Source: Gammaproteobacteria bacterium (GTDB lineage: Bacteria > Pseudomonadota > Gammaproteobacteria > Enterobacterales > Permianibacteraceae). From it: 64,000 nucleotides of DNA. Under the pieces are notes generated by a model. The model was not told the DNA's origin and did no database searches. It saw only the letters and a program-made list of their open reading frames with translations. Below are positions 10,270 through 25,336 of this stretch, piece by piece. Each line of letters opens with the position of its first letter. Positions within the stretch are counted from its first letter, which is position 1. The position numbers and the translations under genes are program-made. Where the stretch lies: NCBI GenBank assembly GCA_016182845.1, contig JACPFT010000004.1:62001-126000 (forward strand). The letters run 5' to 3'.

Positions 10270-10475
10270 TTAACCGCCAAGACGCAAAGGCGCCAAGGGA
10301 AGAAGGAGATTTTTTTACCGCAAAGGCCGCGAAGGCCGCAAAGAAAGAATGATTGATTAGCAAAGGAGGCATTCGAACCATGCCCAGCCCATTCCGCGAT
10401 TTGAATCCTTCGCGGTCTTCGTGGCCTTCGCGGTTAATGATTCTTCCCTTGGCGCCTTTGCGCCTTGGCGGTTAA
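10270..10475. repeat. Nested palindromic repeat element, copy R1
   Basis: A 206-bp intergenic element between glmM and folP. The outer arms are 10270-10304 and 10441-10475, inverted to each other with one mismatch in 35 positions, ending in TTAACCGCC and GGCGGTTAA. Inner arms of a related unit (ACCGCAAAGGCCGCGAAGG) lie at 10317-10343 and, inverted, at about 10407-10436. The central loop carries ATTCGAACC, which is nearly shared with copy R3. Four related copies occur at 23331, 25107, 41966 and 58959. Confidence 0.92.
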
Positions 10476-10487
10476 TTCTTACAGATT

Positions 10488-11318
10488 TCAAGCCCGCAGT
10501 ACCGCCTCGGTCATGCGCAGGGCATCGACCGTGGCGGCAATGTCATGTACCCGGATGATACTGGCCCCGCCCTGCACCGCCAAGACCGCTAGGGCCAGAC
10601 TGCCGGCCAGGCGCTCTTCCGGGATGCGCCCGCCCAAGACCTTGTCGATCAGGGACTTACGCGACAGGCCGGCAAGGATCGGCGCCTGCAAGACACGCAA
10701 CTCGTGCAGATGCTTCAGGAGAACGAGATTGTGCTGCGCGCTCTTGCCGAAGCCGAAACCCGGATCGATCAAGAGGCGGGAAGGCGGAATACCGGCCTGC
10801 ACGCAAGCGCGCAGGCGTCCGGCCAGGAATTCGCAGACCTCGGCCACCACGTCGGCATACCGGGGGGCCGCCTGCATGCTGCGCGGCTCGCCCTGCATGT
10901 GCATCAGACAGACCGGCACGCCCGCTTCAGCCGCGGCTTCCAGGGCGCCGGGTTGGCGCAGGGCATAGACGTCGTTGATCAGGCCCGCTCCGGCGCGCAC
11001 GGCCGCGCGCATGACCTCGGGTTTGGAAGTATCCACCGACAGAGGCACGGGCAGCCCGCGCAGGGCCTCGATGACCGGGATCACCCGTTCCAGCTCCTGA
11101 TCCAGGCTCACCGGCGCCGCACCGGGACGGGTCGATTCGCCGCCGATGTCCAGCAAGTCCGCGCCTTCGGCGAGCATCCGCTCGGCTTGCGCCAAGGCGG
11201 CGTCGCGCGCAAAAAACTTACCCCCGTCCGAGAAGGAATCGGGGGTAATGTTGAGTATGCCCATCACCCGCACGCGGGACAGGTCCAGGACCTTGCCCGC
11301 GCAATCGAGTACGGTCAT
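10488..11318 (-). CDS. folP: Dihydropteroate synthase
   Basis: A 276-residue TIM-barrel enzyme that joins p-aminobenzoate to dihydropterin pyrophosphate in folate synthesis. Signature segments are MGILNITPDSFSDGG (about 19-33), DIGGESTRPGA and the C-terminal IIRVHDIAATVDAL. The start at MTVLDCAG was chosen over an in-frame ATG 24 codons upstream that would lie inside ftsH. It follows ftsH by 13 nt in the conserved ftsH-folP-glmM order. Confidence 0.96.
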   Translation of the reverse strand: MTVLDCAGKVLDLSRVRVMGILNITPDSFSDGGKFFARDAALAQAERMLAEGADLLDIGGESTRPGAAPVSLDQELERVIPVIEALRGLPVPLSVDTSKPEVMRAAVRAGAGLINDVYALRQPGALEAAAEAGVPVCLMHMQGEPRSMQAAPRYADVVAEVCEFLAGRLRACVQAGIPPSRLLIDPGFGFGKSAQHNLVLLKHLHELRVLQAPILAGLSRKSLIDKVLGGRIPEERLAGSLALAVLAVQGGASIIRVHDIAATVDALRMTEAVLRA

Positions 11319-11331
11319 CGGCGGGCGAGCC

Positions 11332-13251
<1,920 letters not shown>

Positions 13252-13355
13252 GGCGCGACCTCGCTATTACAAGCACCTTGAGTCCACTCTCGGCGCCGGC
13301 GGACTTCCGCCTTGATCCTGACATTACGACCGGAGCACAAACTCCGACCTCTCCA

Positions 13356-13988
13356 TTAGGCGTTCCTGGGACCAGTATAGTTCCTGGCCAGGAGGTAGAT
13401 CTCCCGGGAACGGTCTCGGGAAGCATCCGGTTTCTTCACGGCGGCGCTGGCGAACTGCCCGCGCACCGCCTTCAGGTATTCATCCGAACCCGGCCCCTGG
13501 AAGACCTTGGCCAGGAAGTTGCCGCCGGGCTTGAGCACCTGGGTGGCCAGATCCAGGGCCAGTTCGCAGAGATAAATGGCCCGGGTCACGTCCACCGCGC
13601 CCACACCGCTCATATTGGGGGCCATATCGGATAATACAAGGTCGGCCCGCGCGCCGTGCATGCGTCCCAGCAAATCGTTCATCACCGACTCTTCGCGGAA
13701 GTCACCCTGCAGGAAATCGACGCCGGCGATGACGTCCATGGGCAGGATGTCCAGGGCATAGACATGGCCCTTGTCGCCCACCTGGCCGATGGCCCATTGG
13801 CTCCAGCTGCCGGGGGCGGCGCCCAGATCGACGACGGTCATGCCCGGCTTGATCAGGCCGTATTTCTCGTCCAGCTCCTTGAGCTTGTACACGGCGCGGG
13901 AGCGCCAACCCTCTTTCTGGGCCTGGTGCACATAGGGATCGTTGATGTGGCGCTGCAGCCACTGCTGACTGCTCTTGGAACGGGCCAT
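13356..13988 (-). CDS. rlmE: 23S rRNA (uridine-2'-O-)-methyltransferase RlmE
   Basis: A 210-residue FtsJ-family enzyme that methylates U2552 of 23S rRNA using S-adenosylmethionine. The SAM loop [13 protein letters not shown] lies at about 52-64. The K-D-K-E catalytic set is recognisable as K35, D121 (LVLSDMAPN), K161 and E196. Length is usual. It is divergent from yhbY, with 104 nt between, and lies 104 nt upstream of ftsH, the conserved neighbour. Confidence 0.96.
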   Translation of the reverse strand: MARSKSSQQWLQRHINDPYVHQAQKEGWRSRAVYKLKELDEKYGLIKPGMTVVDLGAAPGSWSQWAIGQVGDKGHVYALDILPMDVIAGVDFLQGDFREESVMNDLLGRMHGARADLVLSDMAPNMSGVGAVDVTRAIYLCELALDLATQVLKPGGNFLAKVFQGPGSDEYLKAVRGQFASAAVKKPDASRDRSREIYLLARNYTGPRNA

Positions 13989-14092
13989 GGGCCGGGACTC
14001 CTGTGGCCTTTCGTCGAATGCTGCAACGCAACACTGACAGGAGGCACGATGAAAGGTAAACTAGTCGTCTGACTATAAGGATCGCAAGAACG

Positions 14093-14419
14093 ATGCAACT
14101 CGCCAATAACCAACTGCGCTATCTGCGCGGCCTCTGCCACAACCTCAAGCCCGTGGTCCTCTTGGGCGCCAACGGCGTCACCGAGGCCGTATTGGCCGAA
14201 ATCGACGTGTCGCTCAATGCCCACGAGCTCATCAAGATCAAGGTGCGCGCCGAGGACCGGGAAGCACGCGCGGAGCTCATCGAGGCCATCCTGGCCGGCA
14301 GCGGCGCGGTCAAGGTCCAGACCATCGGCCATATGCTGGCGGTCTACCGCCCGTCCCTGAAGCCGCAGATCGTGCTGCCCAAGCCGGTCAAGGCCGTGAA
14401 GCCGAAGAAGGCGGTCTAA
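14093..14419 (+). CDS. yhbY: YhbY-family ribosome-associated RNA-binding protein
   Basis: A 108-residue CRM-domain protein. YhbY associates with pre-50S particles in E. coli. The diagnostic pattern is LxxxGxxxxPVVLLGANGVTEAV near residues 13-31, followed by HELIKIKV and a C-terminal GHMLAVYRP. The tail is lysine-rich (KPVKAVKPKKAV). It is on the opposite strand to its neighbours and converges on greA across a GC-rich hairpin repeat. Confidence 0.93.
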   Translation: MQLANNQLRYLRGLCHNLKPVVLLGANGVTEAVLAEIDVSLNAHELIKIKVRAEDREARAELIEAILAGSGAVKVQTIGHMLAVYRPSLKPQIVLPKPVKAVKPKKAV

Positions 14420-14420
14420 A

Positions 14421-14585
14421 GCCCCCTCTCCCCAGCCCTCCCCCGCAAGGGGGGAGGGAGCAAGATCCTCTAACCCCCCCCTCCTGATTCTTTTCCCCTC
14501 CCCCCTCGCGGGGGTGAGGGCGGAAGCTAGCGCAGTCCACTGCGGACTGTGCGCGGCCCTGGACAGACTGGGGGAGAGGGGCTGG
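14421..14585. repeat. C/G-rich inverted repeat between convergent yhbY and greA
   Basis: The region holds three stacked palindromic parts: CCCTCCCCC-GCAA-GGGGGGAGGG at about 14436-14458, a CCCCTCCCCCCTCGCGGGGGTGAGGG arm pair near 14494-14518, and CGCAGTCC-ACTGC-GGACTGTGCG near 14531-14553. The outermost CCCCTCTCCCCAG pairs with CTGGGGGAGAGGGG at the far end. It resembles the dispersed C-rich intergenic repeats of many proteobacteria. It sits where a bidirectional terminator is expected. Confidence 0.75.
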
Positions 14586-14586
14586 G

Positions 14587-15063
14587 TCAGATATACAGCA
14601 CTTCCGCCACTTCGTAGGTCACCTCGCCGCCGGGCGTCTTGACCATGACTTCGTCGCCTTCGATCTTGCCCACCAGGGCGCGGGCGATGGGCGAGTTCAC
14701 CGAGAGCTTGCTGGCCTTGATGTCGGCTTCGTCGTCGCCGACGATCTGGTAGCTCACCTCGTCTTCCGTATCGCAATTGATGAGCTTGATGGTGGAGCCG
14801 AACACCACTTTGCCGCTCAGGGTCAGCTTAGTGACGTCGATAATCTGGGCGGCACTGAGCTTGCCCTCGATCTCGGCGATACGACCCTCGATGAAGCTCT
14901 GTTGCTCCTTCGCCGCATGGTATTCGGCATTCTCTTTCAGATCACCATGGGCACGGGCCTCGGCGATGGCATTGATCACGCGCGGACGGGCCACGCTCTT
15001 CAGTTCCTGGAGTTCCACGCGCAGGGCCTCGGCGCCGCGCACGGTCATGGGAAAACGGTTCAC
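14587..15063 (-). CDS. greA: Transcription elongation factor GreA
   Basis: A 158-residue factor that stimulates cleavage of backtracked transcripts by RNA polymerase. The N-terminal coiled coil contains [20 protein letters not shown] with the acidic tip residues, and the C-terminal FKBP-like domain ends in [13 protein letters not shown]. Length is usual. It lies 81 nt downstream of carB in the common carA-carB-greA order. Confidence 0.97.
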   Translation of the reverse strand: MNRFPMTVRGAEALRVELQELKSVARPRVINAIAEARAHGDLKENAEYHAAKEQQSFIEGRIAEIEGKLSAAQIIDVTKLTLSGKVVFGSTIKLINCDTEDEVSYQIVGDDEADIKASKLSVNSPIARALVGKIEGDEVMVKTPGGEVTYEVAEVLYI

Positions 15064-15144
15064 TCTCGCGATCCTCTACAAAGTAAATACCGGCGTCCCG
15101 AAAGCCTCCGAAACGCCGGTCGATCTTAGGTGGTCGGTTAGGGC

Positions 15145-18366
<3,222 letters not shown>

Positions 18367-18431
18367 GGTTTACCTGGCTGGGTTTGGGCCGGCTTGGAGC
18401 CGGCCGGCAATTCAATTCATCAGTCTTCAAG

Positions 18432-18525
18432 CCGTTCGCACTGAGCCCCTGAGCCTGTCGAAGGGCGAAGTGCGGGCGGCGGCACTCGGGGCGGTTCATC
18501 CTTCGACAGGCTCAGGACGAACGGG
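18432..18525. repeat. REP-like inverted pair between carA and carB, copy P1
   Basis: Two inverted copies of a short repeat (GAGCCTGTCGAAGG and CCTTCGACAGGCTC, with CAGGACGAACGGG alongside) at 18432-18470 and 18497-18525. The same repeat recurs at 20709, 34657 and 57454. This type of dispersed short palindrome is common in proteobacterial intergenic DNA. It lies inside the presumed carAB operon and could form a hairpin in the transcript. Confidence 0.85.
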
Positions 18526-18539
18526 TGGCCCTTGAGCGA

Positions 18540-19667
18540 TTACTTTCGGTACTGCTTGATCATCTCGATAAAGCGTTCGAACAGCTCGCTGGCCTCGTGG
18601 GGGCCGGGGCTGGCTTCCGGGTGCCCCTGGAAGGAGAAGGCCGGCTTGTCGGTGCGCTCTATGCCCTGCAGGGAACCGTCGAACAGGGAGCGATAGGTGC
18701 TGCGCAAATTCGCGGGCATGCTCGTCTCGTCCACCGCGAAGCCGTGGTTCTGGCTGGTGATCAAGACCGTGCCCTTGTCCTCGTTCTTGACCGGGTGGTT
18801 GGCGCCGTGGTGGCCGAACTTCATCTTCAGGGTCTTGGCGCCGGAGGCCAGGCCCAGGAGCTGGTGCCCTAAGCAGATGCCGAAGACCGGGATCTCGGTC
18901 TTCAGGAAGTCCTGGATGGCCTGGATCGCGTAATCGCAGGGTTCCGGGTCGCCGGGGCCATTGCTCAGGAACACGCCGTCCGGGTTCATGGCCAGCACTT
19001 CGCTGGCCGGGGTCTGGGCCGGCACCACGGTCAGGCGGCAGCCGCGATCGGCGAGCATGCGCAGGATGTTGCGCTTGACGCCGAAGTCGTAGGCGACCAC
19101 GTGGTAGGGGAATTCGGCCGGAGTGACATGGCCCACACCCAGTTGCCAGGAGCCCTCGGTCCACTCGTAACGCTCGGTGGTGCACACGACCTTCGCCAGA
19201 TCCATGCCCTTCAGGCCCGGGAAGGCCTTGGCGGCGACCAGGGCCTCATCCTCGTTCACCTCGCCGGCCATGATGCAGCCGTTCTGGGCGCCCTTCTCGC
19301 GCAGAATGCGGGTCAGGCGGCGGGTGTCGATGTCGGCGATGCCCACCACGCCGTGACGCTTCAGGTAGTCGGACAGGGATTCGGTGGCGCGGAAGTTGGA
19401 GTGCACCAGGGGCAGGTCGCGGATGATGAGGCCGGTAGCCCAGACGCGGCCGGACTCCTCGTCCTCCGGCGTGCAGCCGGTGTTGCCGATATGGGGATAG
19501 GTCAGGGTGACCATTTGCTGGGCGTAGGACGGGTCGGTCAGGATTTCCTGGTAGCCGGTCATGGCGGTGTTGAACACCACCTCGCCCACGGATTTCCCTT
19601 CCGCGCCGATGGAGGTGCCACGGAAAATCGAACCATCTTCCAGGACGAGCAGGGCGGGACGTGCCAC
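18540..19667 (-). CDS. carA: Carbamoyl-phosphate synthase small chain (glutamine amidotransferase)
   Basis: A 375-residue subunit that hydrolyses glutamine and channels ammonia to CarB. The class I amidotransferase nucleophile is the Cys in [10 protein letters not shown], with the catalytic His and Glu in [13 protein letters not shown]. The N-terminal half contains [13 protein letters not shown]. An in-frame ATG lies 34 codons upstream, but the GTG at 19667 ([12 protein letters not shown]) is preferred because it begins at the family start and has a strong GGAGG 7 nt before it. A 12-bp-stem hairpin lies just upstream in the leader. Confidence 0.95.
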   Translation of the reverse strand: MARPALLVLEDGSIFRGTSIGAEGKSVGEVVFNTAMTGYQEILTDPSYAQQMVTLTYPHIGNTGCTPEDEESGRVWATGLIIRDLPLVHSNFRATESLSDYLKRHGVVGIADIDTRRLTRILREKGAQNGCIMAGEVNEDEALVAAKAFPGLKGMDLAKVVCTTERYEWTEGSWQLGVGHVTPAEFPYHVVAYDFGVKRNILRMLADRGCRLTVVPAQTPASEVLAMNPDGVFLSNGPGDPEPCDYAIQAIQDFLKTEIPVFGICLGHQLLGLASGAKTLKMKFGHHGANHPVKNEDKGTVLITSQNHGFAVDETSMPANLRSTYRSLFDGSLQGIERTDKPAFSFQGHPEASPGPHEASELFERFIEMIKQYRK

Positions 19668-19691
19668 GGGGAAACCTCCGGTAATCGTTGG

Positions 19692-19721
19692 CCGAAAGCC
19701 TGGAGACTGCCAGGCTTTCGG
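19692..19721 (-). promoter_or_regulatory. Leader hairpin immediately upstream of the carA ribosome-binding site
   Basis: A perfect 12-bp stem CCGAAAGCCTGG/CCAGGCTTTCGG with a 6-nt loop. It ends 12 nt before the GGAGG of carA. There is no T-tract after it, so it is not a plain terminator. A role in carAB leader control is inference from position only. Confidence 0.5.
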
Positions 19722-19945
19722 GTGTGCAAAAACGCGCCCGGCGCTGGAAGCTTCCGGACGGCTATTCAAAACTGAGGGGGCAAAACCGGCGGGATTCTAC
19801 CGGAAAGCCCGTCTCGGGTCCAGTTGCCGCAGTGCAAAAACCGCCAGTTCCACGCTTTGACACATGGGATTTGTGAGTGGCGTTATAGACTTGCGCACTG
19901 GCTGCGTCCAGAATTCAGTTATAGCCTCCGCATCGAGTCGCCGCC

Positions 19946-20668
19946 ATGCCGCGTTTCCTGCTCCTGTTCGCCTTGCTGCTGCCGCTCACGGCTCCGGCCA
20001 AGACGGTGTACAAGTACTACGACGCCGACGGCAATGTGGTCTTCACCGATCAGCCGGTGCCCGGCGCCGAGAAGTTCACCATCTCCGAACCCCAGGTGGT
20101 CGGCTCGCCCGAGCGGGCCGCAAGGCCCATGCCGGTCCTGCCGGCCATGCCCGACGCCGATGCCGGCGCGGTGGACCTGGTGCCCTATAGCCAGTTCAAG
20201 ATCCGCGCCCCGACCCCCGACCAGGTGTTCCGCGACGTCAAGGACGTCCTGGTCAGCTTGAGCATCATGCCGCGCTTGCAGAAGGGCCATAAGGTCCAGG
20301 TCTACCTGGATGGCAAGCCGGTGGGCAGCCCCAAACCCAGCCCGCAGTTCGCCCTGCCCGGCGTGGAACGGGGCAGCCACACCGTCGAGGCACGCATCCT
20401 CAACGAGCAGGGGCGCATGGTGGTGAGCTCCGGCGCCGTGTCCTTCCATATGCACAAGACCTCGGCCCTGAACCGCCCGGCCCAATCCGATAATGCGCCA
20501 CCGCCGCGTGGCGGCATGGCACAGCTGCCGGACATCCGCCTGCCGGTCCTGCCCTCGGCCCAGCGCATGCCCCAGGCGCCGCGCGGAGCCCGCGCACCGG
20601 TGTTGAACCACCGCGATCCGCGACAGCCGGATATGAGCATTCAGCCGGTGACCGAGTCCGGAAGCTAA
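19946..20668 (+). CDS. Secreted DUF4124-domain protein
   Basis: A 240-residue protein with an N-terminal signal peptide (hydrophobic 3-17, cleavage likely after PAKA or APA). A short DUF4124 motif follows (VYKYYDADGNVVFTDQPVPGA, residues about 20-40). A middle domain near 95-165 has an all-beta look (VQVYLDGKPVG, HTVEARILNEQG). The rest is Pro-rich and probably disordered. Function is unknown. A DUF4124 gene just before ntrBC is seen in other gammaproteobacteria. Its promoter must lie in the 278-nt divergent region shared with carA. Confidence 0.8.
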   Translation: MPRFLLLFALLLPLTAPAKTVYKYYDADGNVVFTDQPVPGAEKFTISEPQVVGSPERAARPMPVLPAMPDADAGAVDLVPYSQFKIRAPTPDQVFRDVKDVLVSLSIMPRLQKGHKVQVYLDGKPVGSPKPSPQFALPGVERGSHTVEARILNEQGRMVVSSGAVSFHMHKTSALNRPAQSDNAPPPRGGMAQLPDIRLPVLPSAQRMPQAPRGARAPVLNHRDPRQPDMSIQPVTESGS

Positions 20669-20708
20669 GCCGGTAGCCTGCCCCTGGGCGATCGCTTCGT
20701 TTTTGGGA

Positions 20709-20772
20709 GTGCTTCGATACGCGCCGAAGCCTGTCCTGAGCCAGTCGAAGGGGCGCTACTCAGCACGAACGG
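20709..20772. repeat. REP-like repeat, copy P2
   Basis: A copy of the GTGCTTCGATAC...CCTGTCCTGAGC...GTCGAAGG...CAGCACGAACGG type repeat in the gap before ntrB. It has inverted arms like copies P1, P3 and P4. Confidence 0.75.
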
Positions 20773-20878
20773 TTTGTTTTAAAGAAGCGCTGCACCGTTC
20801 TGGTGCATCTCCTATGGCGCATCGCAGCATGCGCCGCTATAGTGCCGGGAAGCCCTCCATCCCGAGACTGGCACCACC

Positions 20879-21927
20879 ATGTTTCCCGCCGCCGCCCTGC
20901 TGGACAGCCTGAGCACGGCCGTCATCCTGCTGGATGCCGCCGACCGGGTGCTCACCCTGAATCCGGCGGCGGAGATGCTCCTGGAGCAGAGCGCGCGGCG
21001 CGTGCAGGGCCAGCCCTTGCCGCAGCTGCTGGCCGGCGAATGCCCCCTGCTGGCCAGCCTTGCCCAGGCGCGGCGCGATGCCCAGTCCCGTTTCGAGCAC
21101 GAGCTCGCGCTCAGCCTGCCCCATGGTCACCAGCGCTGCGTCGACGCGACCCTCACCCCCTTGGACGGCGAGGACGGGCATTGGCTCTTGGAGCTGCACC
21201 CGGTGGACCGCCAGAAGCGCATCGCCAGCGAGAGCCAGCAGCTCACCCAGTCCGCCGCCAGCCGCGAGCTGCTGCGCAACCTGGCCCACGAGATCAAGAA
21301 TCCCCTGGCCGGCCTGCGCGGCGCGGCCCAGCTTCTGGCCGGGGAGATCGGCCCCGACCTGCAGGACTACACGCGCATCATCATGGCCGAGGCTGATCGC
21401 CTGCGCGCCCTGGTGGACCAGTTGCTGGGCCCGCACCGGCCCGCCGCCCGGGCCCCGCTCAATATCCACGAGGTCCTGGAACGGGTGCGGTTGTTGACCG
21501 AGGCCAGCCTGCCGCCCAACATCCGCCTGGTCCGCGACTACGATCCCAGCCTGCCGGAGCTGATGGGCAATGCCGATCAGCTGACCCAAGCCGTGCTCAA
21601 TATCGTGCAGAACGCCGTGCAGGCCCTGGGCGAGCGCGGGACCATCACCCTGCGCACCCGCGCCCTGGCCCATGCCACCCTGGGCGGGGCCCGCCATCGC
21701 CTGGTGCTGAAAGCCGATGTCATCGACGACGGGCCGGGCGTGCCCGAGGCCTTGCGGGACCGGCTGTTCCTGCCCCTGGTCACCGGCCGCGCCGAGGGCA
21801 CGGGCCTGGGCCTGTCCATCGCCCAGACCCTGGCCCAGCAGCATGGCGGCCTCATCGAGTGCGACAGCCGGCCCGGGCGCACCGAATTCAGCCTGCTGTT
21901 GCCGGTGGAACTCAACAAGGAAGCGAA

Positions 21928-21931
<4 letters not shown>
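20879..21931 (+). CDS. ntrB: Nitrogen regulation sensor histidine kinase NtrB
   Basis: A 350-residue cytoplasmic kinase/phosphatase that controls NtrC in response to nitrogen status through PII. An N-terminal PAS domain (about 5-110) contains STAVILLDAADRVLTLNPAAE. The phospho-acceptor is H137 in LAHEIKNPLAGLRGAAQLL. The N box (AVLNIVQNAVQAL), G1 (DDGPGVP) and G2 (GTGLGLSIA) follow. There are no membrane helices. The stop overlaps ntrC by 4 nt (ATGA). Confidence 0.93.
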
Positions 21932-23316
<1,385 letters not shown>

Positions 23317-23330
23317 GAAGAAGACGAGAA

Positions 23331-23595
23331 TTAACCGCAAAGGCGCCAAGAACGCCAAGGGAAGAAAGCGTTTGAACCGCAAAGGCCGCCAAGGCCGCGA
23401 AGTAGGGGGATTGCTTGGTAGGTAAGGGGATGGAGCAAGCCCCGCTAATCCTGTGATGCCGATTGGTATGACGGAATGTCGCTTAACTGCCAGGCATGAC
23501 TCCTTCCTGCGCTTTTCATTCTTTGCGGCCTTGGCGGCCTTTGCGGTTTATTCTTCTTTCGTCTTCCCTTGGCGTTCTTGGCGCCTTGGCGGTTA
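23331..23595. repeat. Nested palindromic repeat element, copy R2
   Basis: A 265-bp element in the 313-nt gap between ntrC and trmL. Outer arms are at 23331-23366 (TTAACCGCAAAGGCGCCAAG...) and 23563-23595 (...GGCGCCTTGGCGGTTAA). Inner arms of the AACCGCAAAGGCCGCCAAGG type are at about 23375-23402 and 23521-23549. The left half of the loop (GGGGGATTGCTTGGTAG) is close to that of copy R3. Confidence 0.92.
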
Positions 23596-23629
23596 ATCTT
23601 CTTCCTTCCCGATAGCGACCACCGAGCCC

Positions 23630-24100
23630 ATGCTGCACATCATCCTGTTCCAGCCGGAAATCCCGCCCAATGCCGGTAATGTCATCCGCCTGGCCGCCAA
23701 TTGCGGCTTTTCCCTGCACCTCATCAAGCCCCTGGGCTTCGCCTTGGAGGACAAGCAGCTGAAGCGCGCCGGGCTCGATTACCACGAGTACGCGCGGCTG
23801 CAAGTGCATGAATCCCTGGAAGAATGCTTGGCGTTGCTGGGGCATCCCCGCGTCTACGCCTGCACCACCAAGGGCACGCGCTACCATCACGAGGTCGCCT
23901 ATCGCGAAGGCGATGCCCTGTTGTTCGGCCGAGAAACCGCCGGGCTGCCGCCGGCGGTGAGGGACGCCCTGCCGCCCGAGCAGCGCATCAAGATCCCCAT
24001 GCGCCCGGACAACCGCAGCCTGAACCTGTCCAATGCCGTGGCGGTGATCGCCTACGAGGCCTGGCGGCAGCTGGGTTTTGCCGGGGCCCAGGATTTCTGA
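23630..24100 (+). CDS. trmL: tRNA (cytidine/uridine-2'-O-)-methyltransferase TrmL
   Basis: A 156-residue SPOUT methyltransferase that modifies the wobble base of tRNA-Leu in E. coli. The start MLHIILFQPEIPPNAGNVIRLAANCG is diagnostic, and the C-terminal trefoil-knot motifs LLFGRETAGLP and IPMRPDNRSLNLSNAVAV are intact. Length is usual. It stands alone between repeat R2 and a MITE-like palindrome that starts 2 nt after its stop. Confidence 0.95.
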   Translation: MLHIILFQPEIPPNAGNVIRLAANCGFSLHLIKPLGFALEDKQLKRAGLDYHEYARLQVHESLEECLALLGHPRVYACTTKGTRYHHEVAYREGDALLFGRETAGLPPAVRDALPPEQRIKIPMRPDNRSLNLSNAVAVIAYEAWRQLGFAGAQDF

Positions 24101-24101
24101 G

Positions 24102-24266
24102 TCTAGTGGTCCATGCGGGGTGTCAGTTACATGATTTCGGCGCCTGAAACCCTGATACAGCGTTGCCGCTCCTCGCCATAGCCCTGCTATGACTCGTCGC
24201 GGCGCCTCGTCTCAGGGCTTCATGCATCCGAACTGACGTTAACCACACCCCGCATGGACCACTAGA
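24102..24266. mobile_element. MITE-like 165-bp palindrome with perfect 22-bp terminal inverted repeats
   Basis: The ends 24102-24123 and 24245-24266 are exact inverted copies of 22 bp, beginning TCTAGTGGTCCATGCGGGG. Inside, further arms pair imperfectly (GAAACCCTGA with TCAGGGCTTC, then a CATAGC-CCT-GCTATG apex), so the whole element can fold as one long hairpin. It has no coding capacity. The structure fits a miniature element moved by a transposase elsewhere. No clear target duplication was seen. Confidence 0.8.
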
Positions 24267-24345
24267 CAGAACGTGAAACAGTTCTCATTTAACGAAGTAC
24301 AGTGGTAGGATCGAGGCTCCAGAGCAGCCCTCGGCTGCGCAGTCC

Positions 24346-25101
24346 TTGGAGTCCTTCGACATGGCCGTCGCCCCCCTGCCCTCCCCGGTCACGCCAGCGC
24401 TGACCCTGCACCCGCTCTATACCGTGCCCGTCGCCGAGTTCCGCTGGGCGGATCCCGAGCTGAACCGGGCCCTGCGTGAGGCCATTCTGGCTCGCCAGTC
24501 CCAGGATCCCGGCGTGCGCGTGTCCAATCGCGGCGGCTGGCATTCGCGTAAGGATTTCCAGGACTGGCAGGAACCCTGCGCACGGGAACTGCGCCAGCGC
24601 GTCCTTGCGGCGCTCAATCGCCTGCTGCTGGAACTGGATCCTCGCCTGGACGGCCGGCATCTGAGTGGCTGGCGCATGGTGGCCTGGGCCAATGTCAGCC
24701 CCAAGGGCGCGGCCAATGCGCCGCACCAGCACAGCAGCCACTGGTCCGGGGTGTATTACGTGGATTGCGGCGAGGCCAGCCAGCGCGAGGAGCTGGGCGG
24801 CGAGCTGGTGTTCGAGAACGATTTCGGCGTGCCGGTGGAAATCCTCAGCCACCCGGACCCCTACCGGACCGACCGGCGCTTCCGTCCGGAAGCCGGCAAG
24901 CTCTATCTCTTCCCCAGCTCCTTGTTCCACCGGGTCGAGCCCTATGGGGGCGATGCCTTGCGCATGTCCATCGCCTTCGACCTGAGCCACCCCGGCTTCG
25001 CCCGCCCGGATCGCACCGAATCGCGCGACAACTGGCGCTGGAAGAATTTCCGCGGTCCGATGCGGGCACTGCGCTGGCTGCAGGAAAGGCTGGGAATTTA
25101 A
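24346..25101 (+). CDS. Putative 2OG-Fe(II) oxygenase family protein
   Basis: A 251-residue protein resembling the small 2-oxoglutarate/Fe(II) oxygenase group described in databases as TIGR02466 / 2OG-FeII_Oxy_5. Visible features are the cupin-like stretch APHQHSSHWSGVYYVDCG (about 125-142), a distal FHRVEPY that could supply the second metal His, and a following RMSIAFDLSH whose Arg could bind 2-oxoglutarate. The substrate is unknown. An alternative start is at 24361 (MAVAPL). The gene is isolated between the MITE-like element and repeat R3. Confidence 0.75.
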   Translation: MESFDMAVAPLPSPVTPALTLHPLYTVPVAEFRWADPELNRALREAILARQSQDPGVRVSNRGGWHSRKDFQDWQEPCARELRQRVLAALNRLLLELDPRLDGRHLSGWRMVAWANVSPKGAANAPHQHSSHWSGVYYVDCGEASQREELGGELVFENDFGVPVEILSHPDPYRTDRRFRPEAGKLYLFPSSLFHRVEPYGGDALRMSIAFDLSHPGFARPDRTESRDNWRWKNFRGPMRALRWLQERLGI

Positions 25102-25106
25102 GAGAT

Positions 25107-25327
25107 TTAACCGCCAAGGCGCCAAGAACGCCAAGGGAAGACCGAAAAGAATAAACCGCAAAGGCCGCCAAGGCCGCAAAGTGGGGAGATCGCTTGGTAG
25201 AAAAGCTGATACCGGCATTCGAGCCGCGGGCCCAGACAATTCCACGTGTTCAAACCTTTGCGGCCTTCGCGGCCTTCGCGGTTAATAGCTCTTCTTCCCT
25301 TGGCGTTCTTGGCGCCTTGGCGGTTAA
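25107..25327. repeat. Nested palindromic repeat element, copy R3
   Basis: A 221-bp element between the oxygenase-like gene and gpsA. Outer arms lie at 25107-25140 and 25292-25327 (TTAACCGCCAAGGCGCCAAG and its complement). Inner arms of the AACCGCAAAGGCCGCCAAGG type lie at about 25154-25181 and 25255-25284. The loop has CGCTTGGTAGA and CATTCGAGCC, shared in part with R1 and R2. Confidence 0.93.
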
Positions 25328-25336
25328 TCCTTCTTC

